A DNA stretch of 64,000 nt from Bettongia penicillata ogilbyi (taxonomy: Eukaryota; Chordata; Mammalia; Diprotodontia; Potoroidae), in the NCBI GenBank assembly GCA_023548195.1, contig JAJHZJ010000531.1:8915900-8979899 (forward strand). The letters are read 5' to 3'. This document shows, piece after piece, positions 33,772 to 44,689 of this stretch. Under the pieces are notes generated by a model. That model was not told the origin of the DNA. It saw only the letters and a program-made list of their open reading frames with translations, and made no database searches. The position numbers and the translations under genes were made by a program. How positions within the stretch are numbered: position 1 is the first letter of the stretch; the number at the start of each line of letters is the position of its first letter.

Positions 33772-34035
33772 AGGTAGTGAATTTGGCCTAAAGTTAGGAA
33801 GACCAGTGTTCAAATGTGGTATCAGAGACTTACTAGTTCTGTGACCGTGGCCAAGTCAATTAAACTCTGTTTACCTCAGTTTCGTCATCTGTAAAATAGG
33901 GGTAGTAATGGTGCCTACTTACAAAAGTCATTGTAAGGATCAAATGAGATAGTAATTGTGAAGTGCTTAGCACAGTACCTGGCACATAGTAAGAACTACA
34001 GAGATGTTAGTATAAGTATTACTATTACTTGTAAA
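33772..34035 (+). repeat. MIR nested in CR1/L3
   Basis: 'ggtagtgaatttggcctaaa', 'tctgtgaccgtggccaagtc', 'gtcatctgtaaaataggggt', 'cttagcacagtacctggcac'. Nearly full-length sense MIR or MIR-like SINE. Confidence 0.75.
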
Positions 34036-34359
34036 GGTGAGTTTTTAAACTCAAGTGTAAGATTTAATATTTACCACTTCTAATTTCATCTAAGCAGGTT
34101 CAGCCCAGTGGTCTCAGTTGTCAGATTTTGGGGGTATCCTGACCCTCTCTCATCCAACGTGTTTGTTAGCTGTCCCTTAGTAGCTCATTCTGCTGTTAAG
34201 GTTGCTAGGAAGTTTTTCCTTTACAACCTAATTTTGTATCCCTAACTTCCGCCCATTACTTCCAGTTTCTTCCGTTCAGGGCTGTCCATAATAATAGGTA
34301 TATTTTCTCTTCCTAGGCCTTGAAGCCATTATTTGTGACATACAGGACTTGTTCTGACT

Positions 34360-34565
34360 TAGAGCCTCTTACCCTTTTTTTCTTGTCTTGGAACCCTTCA
34401 GTGACAATCTGGTGAAGTCTAAGGATTCCTTTCCAGAATCATGTTTTTAAATGCATAAAATAAAATTCATTGAACCATAGAAGAAACCAATCATATTGAA
34501 ACACCATTATCAAAATACTTTTTAAAAAAGTTCATGAATTCCAGGTTAAGAACCCCTGTTCAAGA
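34360..34565. mobile_element. Putative non-autonomous DNA transposon (copy 1)
   Basis: It contains 'acaatctggtgaagtctaag', 'tgtttttaaatgcataaaat', 'aaaccaatcatattgaaa' and ends 'ccaggttaagaacccctg', a hAT-like terminus. The same words occur in the opposite orientation at 40785-40930 and 55655-55805, so this is one family. Class assignment is inferred from the ends. Confidence 0.55.
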
Positions 34566-35505
34566 TGTGTACTAGAGTTTCTTCCTGCTATAAATCACAT
34601 ATTTTTCTGTTTTTAGACTTTTGTATATATTAGGCTCTGATAGACTCTAATAACCCACTGATTTATTATAATTTAATTCAAATTCATTTACATTAATGTG
34701 TCACATCAACAAGAAATTTATGTATATGTTTTTTCTTTGACTTCTAATTATGGAATAAAAAGATTGATTTTAGGAATTTCTAGTATTTCTAAGCAAGATG
34801 GGAAGTTTTGTAGGGGTGGAGGGATGAGGAGGGAAGTGGAATCCTGAAATTAAATTGAGCAACCTTTGGATGGTTTTGAAAGTAATATGAGTTAGTCCTG
34901 TAGTAGGAATTGAGTAGGGGAAAAACGGTCCTTGCTTGCTTGCCTGGAAAGGCTGGCTATTGTTGTTGGTTGATATATATGCAACTTCCTTTCACTGGCT
35001 TATTCTAGAACCTAGAGCACTGCCTTACCAAAATCTAGCCTTTATTCAGATTTCTCATCCCTCTTCTCTTTTAAGACTGCCTAGATACATATTGGGGCTT
35101 ACTTTCTTCCATGTTTTAATATTAATTCAACCTCTCATCTATTACTTCTGCCTCAAGGCTCCCAAATACATATATGTGTTTTGCCCAAAGCCTAGCCAAA
35201 GCATTGGGATATCCAAGGCATTGGTATGCCCAAGGCACAGTTTAAAAATTGGAAATTAGAGCCTCAGATATGACTGCCTCACTGGAAGCTTTGAGCCCTC
35301 AATATTAGAAATGGGACAACTTGCCACAAAAAAAATATTTGTGTGCCAGAGAGACTAAAATTTTCTTCCATTACACATATAGGTTGCTCATTTTGTCTAT
35401 TCTTTGTCCCGTGCATATTTCTGGAATGTAGTTTTATTTTGTTTAGTATTTAATGATTTTTTTCCCTCAAGTACCTTTGTCTACCTACCTCAAGTTCTTG
35501 TTTGA
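34566..35505. other. Unassigned sequence
   Basis: A 107-residue plus frame at 34936-35259 is hydrophobic but has no recognised domain. No repeat landmarks. Confidence 0.45.
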
Positions 35506-35509
35506 GTGT

Positions 35510-36300
35510 TGGAAGGAAGCTTAGCTGCCATTTAATTGAACCTCTGAAAAAGAATCCTTACTACAGCCTGCCCCAAAAGGGGTTACCCTCTACTTGAAGA
35601 CCTTCAAAGATACAGACAACTTACTGGGTAGACATTCCACTTTTGGAGGGCTCTAATTGTTAGCAAGTTTTTCTTGACCTTAAGCCTCAATTTACCTTAT
35701 TGTTACTTTCATCCACTGTTCCTGGTTCCATTCTGTAGAGAGTAGCAGAACAAGTTAAATACTTCCTCCATATGACAATTCTTCAAATCCTGAGTTTTCT
35801 CTTCTTTAGGGTAACTGTGGTCAGTTCCTTCAATCCTCAGATGACTTAGACCCAAAGCCCTTCATCATCCCAGGTGGCCTTCTCTGGACATTCTTCTTGT
35901 TAATATCCTTCTTAAAATGTGGTGCCCAGGACTGAATATAGTACATCAAGGGAAGGTGGACCACTGACCTACTTCTGAAAGTCATGTCTTTCTTTAATGC
36001 AGCCCAAGAATACATTAGCTTTGCTCCCTCCTGTACCATACTGCTGACTCATAAGACTCTTGCAACCTACTTTTTTCATAACTACTACTTGCCGTTAAGT
36101 TCCTTATCTTGTATTTGTGAAGTTGATTTTTTTTGTACCCAAGTACAAGACTTTATATTTATATTTACCCTTGCTGAATTTTATCCTACTAGCTTCTACG
36201 CGAGGCTTTTGATTTCATGAGCCATCATAATGTCACTAATGTACAAAACCTTCATTTAGCCAGTCATTAATACTGTCTGCAGCATTAATGACCTCATCTC
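35510..36300 (-). mobile_element. CR1/L3 LINE 3' region
   Basis: Antisense CR1/L3, the longest uninterrupted copy here: 'ctctacttgaagaccttcaa', 'cattccacttttggagggct', 'tctctggacattcttcttg', 'cttaaaatgtggtgcccagg', 'taatgcagcccaagaataca', 'gtgaagttgatttttttt'. Confidence 0.85.
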
Positions 36301-36565
36301 AAGAAAGATATGATGAAGTTGGAAAAGATCCAGAAAAAGGCAATAAGAAAATACTACAGAACTCTTCCTCCTGGGGACATGAGAAATTACAATTAGATAT
36401 GATCATAACCTAGTTAATCACGAAGGAAATGAATAGGGTGAATCCTTACTAGTTCATTACATCCCTAAATACTACAATTGCAGTGGCACTCTTGAGACTT
36501 AAGAGAGAGTTTAAGGGCAAATAAAATGGGATCACTCTACACAGCAAGAATTAAATTTGAAGAAT
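36301..36565 (+). repeat. CR1/L3-like LINE 3' fragment, opposite strand
   Basis: 'ttggaaaagatccagaaaaa', 'cttgagacttaagagagagt', 'aaaatgggatcactctacac' read like sense CR1/L3 3' sequence, tail to tail with the preceding minus-strand copy. Confidence 0.5.
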
Positions 36566-37405
36566 TCCTTTAAAAAATTTTTGGTGCCTTTGAAGTTCAC
36601 ACATAGTCATTTCTGTGTGTAACCCCCATAATACATATAAGTAGGGTCTGATTATGTATGCAACATTCCATGCCTAGAGACTCCCAACTTGTTCAAAGAG
36701 GAAAATGTTTTTTGAAGAAGTCCTTTATTCTAAGAGCTAGTATCAGTTGAAAATATAAATAAGTAAAAGAAATCTCCATGAATTAGAGACCTGAAATGCA
36801 TTAAAAGTGGGGAAGTTGAGAATGTTTAAAAGGTTAGAGAAGTAGCCCCACAGGAGATATATGGATGGCAACTACCATATAATCTCACAAAACATCACTT
36901 GGGACTCAGACAAAATACTGGAATGGATGGAACACTTGTCTCATCCAATTTGGCATTTCTTATATTCTTTTATGATCTCACTAACATGTGCTTTTTTGTG
37001 ATCACAAAGGGAAACCAAGCAATAACGTGTGGGTGGCTGGCAAAAGTACATTCTGACCACTGTAAAAACAATCCAAAATAGACTTCTCAGTGGCAACAGA
37101 TCAGCAGCACCATTTTGGTGTACAGAAGGGATTTCAGGGTTTGGAATTGGGGTTTAAAGAAGATCAAATTTTGTGGGCTGAAGAGAATTTTTGAAAACTA
37201 ATGATTCTTTCAAAACTCCTTCTAAGTCTGAGTTGTTTTGTTAATGATCCAGCTGCTCCCCCTACTATTAAAACAAAAAATTGTACACAAATTCATGCAC
37301 AGATGCAAAAATAAATACGGATTTTGCTACCAGATCTTTTGATCACAGAGGATGACAAATCAAATTTTAAGAGCTATGGCATGACACAAAGTTGCATGAA
37401 GCACT
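36566..37405. other. Unassigned AT-rich sequence
   Basis: No feature recognised; short chance frames only. Confidence 0.5.
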
Positions 37406-37407
37406 AC

Positions 37408-37461
37408 TCATACACACGCACACACACACACACACACATACACATGCACACACACACACAC
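37408..37461. repeat. (AC)n microsatellite
   Basis: CA units with interruptions ('cgca', 'tacacatg'). Confidence 0.95.
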
Positions 37462-37654
37462 TCAACTCACATTTAGGCTGCTGTGATTTTTTAAAACTTA
37501 CTTTTCCTAAGTGGAGTAGAAGATATCCAATAAATGTAGCCTTAAGACAAATAAACCGAGACATCATCTCATTTTCTGAATTCCTTTCGTCTTGTATCTG
37601 CTTCATAGATTAGTGACTTGAGTATTGCAACTAGGTGAGAAATAAAGTTCAGTG

Positions 37655-38138
37655 AGTACATTTGAATTAAAAATAAGTAAAATTTATTACTATGTGCTAG
37701 ACCTCCTGAAAAAGATACAGAATTTAGATTAGACATTGTCCTTACCCTAATGGAACTTAGAGTAGGAAAAGGGATAACAGGATAACATGCATTATTATAT
37801 AAAAAGTGCATTAAAAATTTAACACAAAGTGCCAAATGAGGAAAGAAGGGGTGAAAAATATTAGTAACCAGGAGAATCAGGGTAGGTTTCCTGGAGAATG
37901 TGCTATTTTACTTAGGCTTGAAAATGTAGAGTTGTTTAGTTGGTGAAAAGAGGTCAGGAAGGGTATACTAGGTAGGAGAATGGCTTTGATAAAGATTCAG
38001 AGACATGGAATAAATAGAAGATTATGAGTATGCTATGAGGTAGTGGCAGTTTGTGGAAGACTTTGCAAGGCAGGTAAAAGAATTCTAATTTTCCTTGAAA
38101 AGCATTAGGGAACCAGTGAATGTTTTTTGGACAGTGGA
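37655..38138 (-). mobile_element. L2 LINE 3' region
   Basis: 3' UTR: 'tattactatgtgctagacct', 'cttaccctaatggaactt'. Then antisense ORF2 end: 'ggtttcctggagaatgtgct', 'gtggaagactttgcaaggca', 'gggaaccagtgaatgttttt'. Confidence 0.7.
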
Positions 38139-38140
38139 AC

Positions 38141-38350
38141 ACACACACACACACACACACACAGACACTGATCATGTATTATGATAACTATATTGTGATA
38201 TAGTGTTATATCACAATAAGTACTGATATGATATGTGATGATACATCATAATATGTAATGATATATCTCAATGTTACAATATATTGTTATATATAATGTT
38301 TATTACAATATAAAATGAAATACATATTGCAATGTATAATATGTATATGT
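38141..38350. repeat. (CA)n and AT-rich tract with a 12-bp hairpin
   Basis: CA units at 38140-38163, then AT-rich degenerate repeats of 'tatatcacaata'-like units to about 38350. 38191-38202 and 38207-38218 are perfect inverted repeats around 'gtgt'. Confidence 0.9.
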
Positions 38351-38364
38351 AGATAAAATTAGGA

Positions 38365-38885
38365 GTACTCCTACTCAGTAAACTGCAGTGGCTACTAATC
38401 ACCTTCGAGATCCAATCAAATAGAAATTTCTCTGTATGATGTTCAGATTCCTTCATAACCTGTCCTTCTCCTCCCTTTCCAGTCTTCTGACACCTTACTC
38501 CCCAATGTGTACTCTTTGATCTGGTGACACTGGCTCTCTGGCCATCTTACAAATAAGACAGCCTGTCTTTCAGCTCTGGACAGGGCAGGAATGTTCTTCT
38601 TCCACATCTGTACCTACTGATCCTGCTGGCTTCCTTTAAATCCAAACTATAATCCCACCTTCTGTAGGAAACCTTCCCCGACCTCTTTTCATTCCAGTGC
38701 CTTCCCGTTATTATTTTTATTTTTCTTGTATGTAACTGTTTGTCTGTATTTTTTGTTACCTCCCCTGTTATATTGTGAATTTCTTGAGGGTAGGTTCTTC
38801 TGTCTTTCACACTTTCTGTGTTCCCAGAGCTTAGCACAGTACCTAGCGCATAGTAGACACTTTAATAATTATTTATTGATTGGCT
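38365..38885 (+). mobile_element. L2 LINE ORF2 end and 3' UTR
   Basis: Sense L2: 'aaactgcagtggctactaat', 'cctttccagtcttctgacac', 'aatcccaccttctgtaggaa', 'tttcttgagggtaggttctt', 'gcttagcacagtacctagcg', 'aataattatttattgattgg'. The best-preserved L2 3' end in the window, with an intact terminus. Confidence 0.85.
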
Positions 38886-39194
38886 GATTATGTATATGTG
38901 TTAAATATGTTTGCATATATATTCATATATATATGAATTTCAGCTCCTTTCCCTCTTGGAAAGATTGACTTTTTGTTCATTCTGTGAAGATCGCTGAGCC
39001 CCTACTGTGTGGCACAGGGCTGGATTGTGAGCCAGGGAGCCATGGTTTCCTATCTCACCTCAGACATTTACTGGCCATGTTGCCATGGGGGAAGTGATAT
39101 AACCTCAATGGTTAAATAACTATAATAATTATGCCTGTTCCCCAAGGTGTCTGTGAAGATCTAATGGGGGATGGTAGAGAAGGGAGAAAGCATG

Positions 39195-39445
39195 TATTAA
39201 CTTAATAGCACCTATTGTGCTAAGTGCTTTACAATGATTACCTCATTTACTCCTCACAACAACCCTGAGAGGTAAGCGTGTTATTGTTATTAGTCCCATT
39301 TCACCGATGAGAAAATTGAGGCAAACAGAGATGACGTGACTTTCCCAGGGTCACATAGCTTAGTCAGTGTCTGATGCCATATTTGAACTTAGGGCTTCTT
39401 GACTCCAGGTCCAGTATTTTCTCCATTGTGCCACCTAGGTACCTA
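39195..39445 (-). repeat. MIR/THER1 SINE, near full length
   Basis: 'gtgctaagtgctttacaatg', 'actcctcacaacaaccctga', 'cccagggtcacatagctta', 'ctccattgtgccacctagg'. Confidence 0.8.
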
Positions 39446-39449
39446 CAGG

Positions 39450-39610
39450 TACAAAGTAAGAGCAGCGGATTTGGGGTCAGAACTTAGGTTAAAATCCTAG
39501 TTCTACTACTTACAGTCTCTCTGACATTGGAGGAGGAGCTTTGCTTTTCCAGGACATCTGTAAAATACAGTTCTTAGATTAGATGGCCTATGATGTCCCT
39601 TTGAGCTTTA
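39450..39610 (+). repeat. MIR/THER2-type SINE
   Basis: 'agagcagcggatttggggtc', 'ttaaaatcctagttctacta', 'agattagatggcctatgatg'. Opposite orientation to, and abutting, the previous MIR. Confidence 0.65.
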
Positions 39611-39739
39611 TTGTTATGGGGAGCGGGGAGGAGGTGGTGCTGGTCGTGGGGATTATTACAGGATATTCAAGCAACCTAAAGTTTCTCCCTACAAAGTAGT
39701 AGGAGATTATAGGCCAGATTGTGGGCAGGGGGGGGCCTT

Positions 39740-40560
39740 GAAGATTCATCTTGATCCATCCAGTATATAGCAACCACTGAAAATTTCTGAGCAAGAGAGT
39801 AATATGATAAAATTAATATTTTAGGAATGTTAAGGGAGGCTGAAAATAAGAAGCCTGGAAGAAAGAGGCTTGGAAAAAAAGGAGAGTGCCAAAGGGATTT
39901 GTAATTAGATTATCAATCACCATCAAGTGTAGTTTTAGCAGTGTTGAAGAGACAGGGCAGATTAGGAGAGTTTAAGGGGTGAATAATTAGTAAAGAAATG
40001 GAAAGAGTAGATGGAGACCATTCATTTGAGAGCCTGATAGTAAAAGGAAGAAAGATAGAGGTTGTAACTTGAAGAGACAGGAAAATGAACTGCAGTTTTT
40101 CTCAGTATAGGGGAGATCTATTCCTGTTTTAAGCAGTGAAGCGGAAAGTGGCCAGTAGAGTGGAAGCGACTGCAAATGGTGGGAATGGAGGGATAATTGA
40201 GAGGAATCCTATTAAATGGAGGGTCAGTTTCACAATGGAAGGAGGACCTCTTCCTATGAGACAGGTGGGAAGGCAGAAAGGATTAGTGGAGAGACATATT
40301 TTGTGGTGGAGAGGAAAGTAATGAGGGAACTCAAGCTTGATGGTTTGGGAGAACTATGGAAAGAGTTACTCAGTGGTTTTCACTTGATGTGGCCAGTGAT
40401 CTCATCAGAGTTGCTGCAGAGATTGAAAACCATTGAAATCAGACATGGAGAGCTCTGCAGGGCCCTTGGCAGGCTGCTGGGCTCATTCCTGGAAGAGAGG
40501 AGAGTGAGCGATGATTCTGTTCAAATTGTATGTACCATAACCCCTCACAAGGAATTCTTT
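39740..40560 (-). mobile_element. L2 LINE ORF2 internal region
   Basis: 'agcaagagagtaatatgata', 'atggagaccattcatttgag', 'tctattcctgttttaagcag', 'ttttgtggtggagaggaaag'. A purine-rich antisense L2 body. The 117-residue plus frame at 40216-40569 is antisense to the element and has no domain. Confidence 0.5.
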
Positions 40561-40679
40561 TGGGTATAGATTTGGTCTGCCTATCATGAAATCCTAGGAC
40601 ATTTTCCCCTCCAAAGTCAATGAGTATTTTTCTGCCCTATGAGATGAGGACTCTAGGAAAAGGAATACCAGAATAGGTG

Positions 40680-40785
40680 CTGGTCCATGCTCCACCATTA
40701 GCTGGGTGACTTTGAGGAAGCTACCTTTCTTTCCCAGGCCTTAGTTCTCTCAGTTGTAAAATAAGGTAATTAGATTAGATGAAAG
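40680..40785 (+). repeat. MIR/THER2 fragment
   Basis: 'ttagctgggtgactttgagg', 'cagttgtaaaataaggtaat', 'gattagatgaaag'. Confidence 0.6.
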
Positions 40786-40930
40786 ATTCTTAACCTGAAT
40801 CTAAGGATTCCCAAGTGGTCTGTGGATAAACTTCAGGGGTGTCTGAGAACTTACTCTTGTTTTAAAAAATAGTTTGATGCCTCAGTGTCATTGGTCTTCA
40901 TAATCTTATTTTATTTAATGCATTTACTAA
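40785..40930. mobile_element. Putative non-autonomous DNA transposon (copy 2)
   Basis: Starts 'attcttaacctgaatctaag' and contains 'tttaaaaaatagtttgatgc' and 'cttattttatttaatgcatt', the reverse-orientation counterpart of 34360-34565. Confidence 0.5.
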
Positions 40931-41097
40931 TTCTGAGGTATCCACAAGCTGCCTTAGATTATCTCTTTTGCAGCAAAAAGTTTAAAAGCATCTGGACCAG
41001 AAGATATACAAAGTTCCTTTTAATTCTAACATTTTCTAAGAACCTCAGAGATGAGATGATATCTCAACACCTCTTGGTTGACCAAGTTAATAACTAA

Positions 41098-41285
41098 GCA
41101 ACCTGGTGTAATGGGAAGTACAACAAATCTAGTCAGAAAACTTGGGTTTAAATTCTTATCTAGAGACCTTGACAAAGTCTCTTTCTCTCTCTGGGCCTCA
41201 GTTTCCTCATCTGCAAAGTGAAGGTAATGGACCAAATTACTTCTGAGGTGCATTCTAACTCTAAAGGTGTACTTTGATGATTCAT
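41098..41285 (+). repeat. MIR/THER2 SINE
   Basis: 'ctggtgtaatgggaagtaca', 'gggcctcagtttcctcatct', 'aaattacttctgaggtgcat', 'tctaactctaaag'. Confidence 0.7.
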
Positions 41286-41685
41286 CTCTAATAAACACTG
41301 AAAATAAAAGGGAAAAAAAAAACCCTGACAATAGGTGCATCCTGATTTAAAGACTAACAACTTATCAGCACACAACTGGTAATCTGATTTTTATTTCAAC
41401 AGCATTTGTAGTCTTTATTTGCATTTTCTTTTTTATCTGTTTATCAACATCTACATATACACATTCATACGTATATGTATATGTGTACACACACATATGT
41501 ATATATGTTGATATTTTCTTAGATCCTCTCACACAAAGCTGGAAGGCCCATCAAAGAATATTCCATACCAATAAATTTCCTTCTATTAAGATGTTGAACC
41601 CTGAAACTTGGGACAATATACCCTCCACACTGGAAGCAGAGCCCTACCTTAACAAAAAGTTAAAAAGTCAAGTAATTGGCTAGAA

Positions 41686-42723
41686 AAATGAGTAAACAGC
41701 AGAAAAAAACGTCAGACTACAGACTCTTACTTTAGTGACAAGATCAACACATACAACCAGAAGAAGACAATAAAGTCAAAGCTCCTACATCCAAAACCTC
41801 CAAGAAAATTTGAATCTCTCTCAGGCCATAGAAGAGCTCAAAAAGAATTTAGAATCAAGTAAGAGAAGTAGAGAGAAATTGGGAAGAGAAATGAGTGATG
41901 CAAGAAAATCATGAAAAACGAGTCAACATCTTGCTAAAGGAGCCCCACCCTAATATTAAAGAAAATGGCACCTTAAAAATAGATTAACCCAAATGGCAAA
42001 AAGAGGTCCAAAAAGCCAGTGAGGAGAAGAAAACAAACAGAATTGGCTAAATGGAAAAGGAGGTCCAAAAGCTCACAGAAGAAAATAATTCCTTAAAAAT
42101 GGAAGCTAGTGACTCTATGAAAAATTAAATTATAAAACAAAATCAGAAGAATGAAAAAATAGAAGACAACGTGGAATATCTCATTGAAAAAACAACTGAC
42201 TTGGACAATGAAGCCAAGAGACATAATTTAAAAATTATTGGACTACCTGAAAACCATGATTTAAAAAAAAGCCTAGACATCTTCTTTCAAGAAATTATCA
42301 AGGAACACTGCCCTGAAATTCTAGAAGTAGAGGGTAAAATAGAAATGGAAAGAATCCACAGATCACCTCATGAAAGAGATCCCAGAAGGAAAACTTCCAG
42401 GAATATGATAGCCAAATTCCTTAGTTCCCAGGTCAAGGAGAAAATATTGTAAGCAGCCAGAAAGAAACAATTCAAGTATTGAAGAAACACAAAATATAGA
42501 AGCATCTACATTAAGGGATCAAAGGGCTTGGAATGTGATATTCTGGAGGTCAGAGGAGCTAGGATTAAAACCAAGAATCACCTACCCAGCAAAATTTAGT
42601 ATTGTCGTTCAGGGGGAAAAATGGACATTCAGTGCAACAGAGGATTTTCTAGCATTCTTGTTGAAAAAACTAGAGATGAATGGGAAGTTTGACTTTCAAA
42701 TACAAGACTCAAGAGAAGCATGA
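41686..42723 (+). pseudogene. L1 ORF1 remnant (RNA-binding protein)
   Basis: L1 ORF1 encodes a trimeric RNA-binding chaperone. The initiator-like ATG at 41686 starts MSKQQKKTSDYR. The following coiled-coil region is broken by frameshifts and stops. The open piece 42171-42452 (93 aa) covers the RRM-like domain (HNLKIIGLPENHDLKKSLDI), and 42535-42723 (62 aa) the C-terminal domain (RITYPAKFSIVVQGEKWTF, then ATEDFLAFLLKKLEMNGKF). The N-terminal coding part of the copy at 63445 aligns well with 41686-41900. Not functional. Confidence 0.85.
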
Positions 42724-42840
42724 AAAGGTAAACAGTAAAGAGAAATCATAAGGGACTTATTAAAACTGAACTGTTTACATTAATACATTGAAAGATGATA
42801 TTTGTAACTCATGAGACCTTTCTCAGTATTAGGGTAATTA

Positions 42841-42898
42841 TCTGTTTATCTATCTATCTATCCATCTATCTATCTATCTGTCTGTCTGTCTCTCTCTA
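42841..42898. repeat. (TATC/TGTC)n microsatellite
   Basis: About 13 tetranucleotide units inside the L1 inter-ORF spacer. Confidence 0.95.
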
Positions 42899-43319
42899 TT
42901 GACAGAAGGCACAGGGTGAGTTGAATATAAAGGATGACATCTACAAAATAAAATTAAAGGGTGTGAGAGAGGAATGCATTGGGAGAAGGAGAAAGGGAGA
43001 GGTAGAAAGGGGTCACCAGTTTGTAAACACTGGTAACATTTATCGTGTATTATGTGTCCTTCATGTATTATATATCCTTGTAATAGTATTAGTAATGTAA
43101 AGGGAAGGCATTTACTAGGAAAATACAGATTATGAATGAGATTCCAGAAGAACACTATTCAAATTAGAAAATAAATTTTAAACACCTGAGTGCTACTAAT
43201 ATAAATAGTGTGCTAATTAAGAAAGCTTCTTATTTGTTAAAGTACTATAGGTTCCAGTGTACCTCTGTTTGTATCATTATGCACACTTTAAAGAAATCAA
43301 TGTCTATTCTTAGAGGTAG

Positions 43320-43560
43320 TAGTAATCGTAATAGGTAGTAAGCATAGGATTGTGGATAAAAGTTAGCCTCAAAGTCAGGAAAACCCGAATTTAGGTCTAA
43401 CACATACCGTCTCTGTGACAAATCTCTCAACTTCTTCATGCCCCAGGAAGCTCTCAGACTAGAAATTGCAGAATAGTTTGTTGATTTGCAACAGCAGTGA
43501 GAATTTCTTCACAAGGATTTTCCTCCACTAATAACATCGGAGATCTGAACCAAAAAGTAA
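43320..43560 (+). repeat. Marsupial MIR, long form
   Basis: 'ttagcctcaaagtcaggaaa', 'aatctctcaacttcttcatg', 'gaagctctcagactagaaat', 'tcctccactaataacatcgg' are the sense counterpart of 25890-26100. Confidence 0.7.
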
Positions 43561-43666
43561 TGATTATGATTAGAGGGCAGACCAGACCACTAGCCGAGTT
43601 ATATGAAGCTACCCTTTAACAGGGTCTCATATTCTATTAAAAGTTGGTGACCTCCTGGCTTTGTAA

Positions 43667-43840
43667 AATCAAGCTAGGTGGAGGAATGGGTGGAGCACAA
43701 GACCCAGAGTCAGGAACATCTGACTTCAAGTCCAGCCTTTAGACTCCAGGACAAGTCAATTAACTTTGTCTGCCATAGTCCTCATCTGAAAAATGGGGAC
43801 AGGTTTCTCTGAGACCTCTCTCATGGGCTATTCTAACTCT
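43667..43840 (+). repeat. Diverged tRNA-derived SINE
   Basis: 'aatcaagctaggtggaggaa' head, 'gacccagagtcaggaacatc', 'aggacaagtcaattaacttt', 'cctcatctgaaaaatgggga'. Confidence 0.7.
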
Positions 43841-44455
43841 GGACACCTGTTCCAGGAGTTCTTCAACTCATTCAAGCAAATAGGAAATACTGAGCCTTCA
43901 AGTGGAAACAGAGCACTAATTCTCTTCTTTTGGTCAACAATGCCCGAGGGAAAAGGAAAATGAATATGATATAATACCCAAGTATACATGAACCTTTCTC
44001 TCCAGACTGGGTTTATTCTTCCATTTATGAAAGAAACAAACACATCTGTTCCATATTTTGATGTTTATGGTCATATATAAAAACCTCTTCACATTTGGCT
44101 TATGAGAAGCGTGATGAAGCATGTATTCTTTGTTCGTCTTGTATTCCGTAACTGTTGGCTTTTGCACACTTTTTATGTCTGTTTTGATTTTAGTCAGTCT
44201 GCTTTTGCACTGCATTTTCTACACATTCAAGAAATTCTACATGAAGATGTCATCAGTCTGTCTCATTTAAACCACCCAGGTCAGACAGTCCAACACACTA
44301 AAAATGAGAATACATAATTAATCAAACTCTCTGTAACTCTTTGTATTGGATGTATAATCTATGATACATCCTTACTGTGGTACGGAAACAACTATTTTGG
44401 ATCAGAAATGAGCAGTTGGTCTTTAAATATTTTGACTCTAGTTAAAACCGAATTT
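43841..44455. other. Unassigned sequence
   Basis: Overlapping short frames on both strands (43828-44317) have no domain; no repeat recognised. Confidence 0.45.
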
Positions 44456-44459
44456 GACT

Positions 44460-44605
44460 CAGTTAAGTCCAATAAATATTTTATAAGTGCTTGTTGTGTG
44501 ATACCTTAAAACACTGAGCAGGGTAGTGGGGATATCAAGACATGTATAAAATCTGCCCTCAAGTTGCTTGCCTGCAGATTAAACTCTTGCCTGGCGTACG
44601 GACAT
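44460..44605 (-). repeat. L2 3' end
   Basis: 'ccaataaatattttataagt', 'tctgccctcaagttgcttgc'. Confidence 0.65.
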
Positions 44606-44689
44606 GAAAGTCTAGCACCATGATGGAATTTGATAACATTTATAATTTCCAAATAAACTTTAGACAATTATGTTTTTACCAGATCTATT

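Larger units (their letters stand above)
33070..34345 (-). mobile_element. CR1/L3 LINE 3' region, interrupted by two MIR-type SINEs
   Basis: Antisense CR1/L3 landmarks in order: 'cagatttggaagggactatt', 'gttaggaagtttttcctgac', 'ccccaggttgaacatcgtca', 'gttccttcaaccaaccatcc', 'cttcctaaaatgtggtaccc', 'aaactcaagtgtaagattta' and 'tcatccaacgtgtttgtta'. It is split at 33105-33200 and 33772-34035. A second partial copy of the left end follows at 34180-34345 ('gctaggaagtttttcctttac'). Confidence 0.8.
41520..43025 (+). mobile_element. L1 fragment: end of 5' UTR, ORF1 and inter-ORF region
   Basis: A marsupial L1 middle piece without ORF2. ORF1 starts near 41686. After ORF1, 42720-43025 is the L1 inter-ORF spacer ('gaactgtttacattaataca', 'catgagacctttctcagtat', 'ggcacagggtgagttgaata'). 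A TATC microsatellite (42841-42898) has grown in the spacer. It lacks both ends. Confidence 0.85.
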
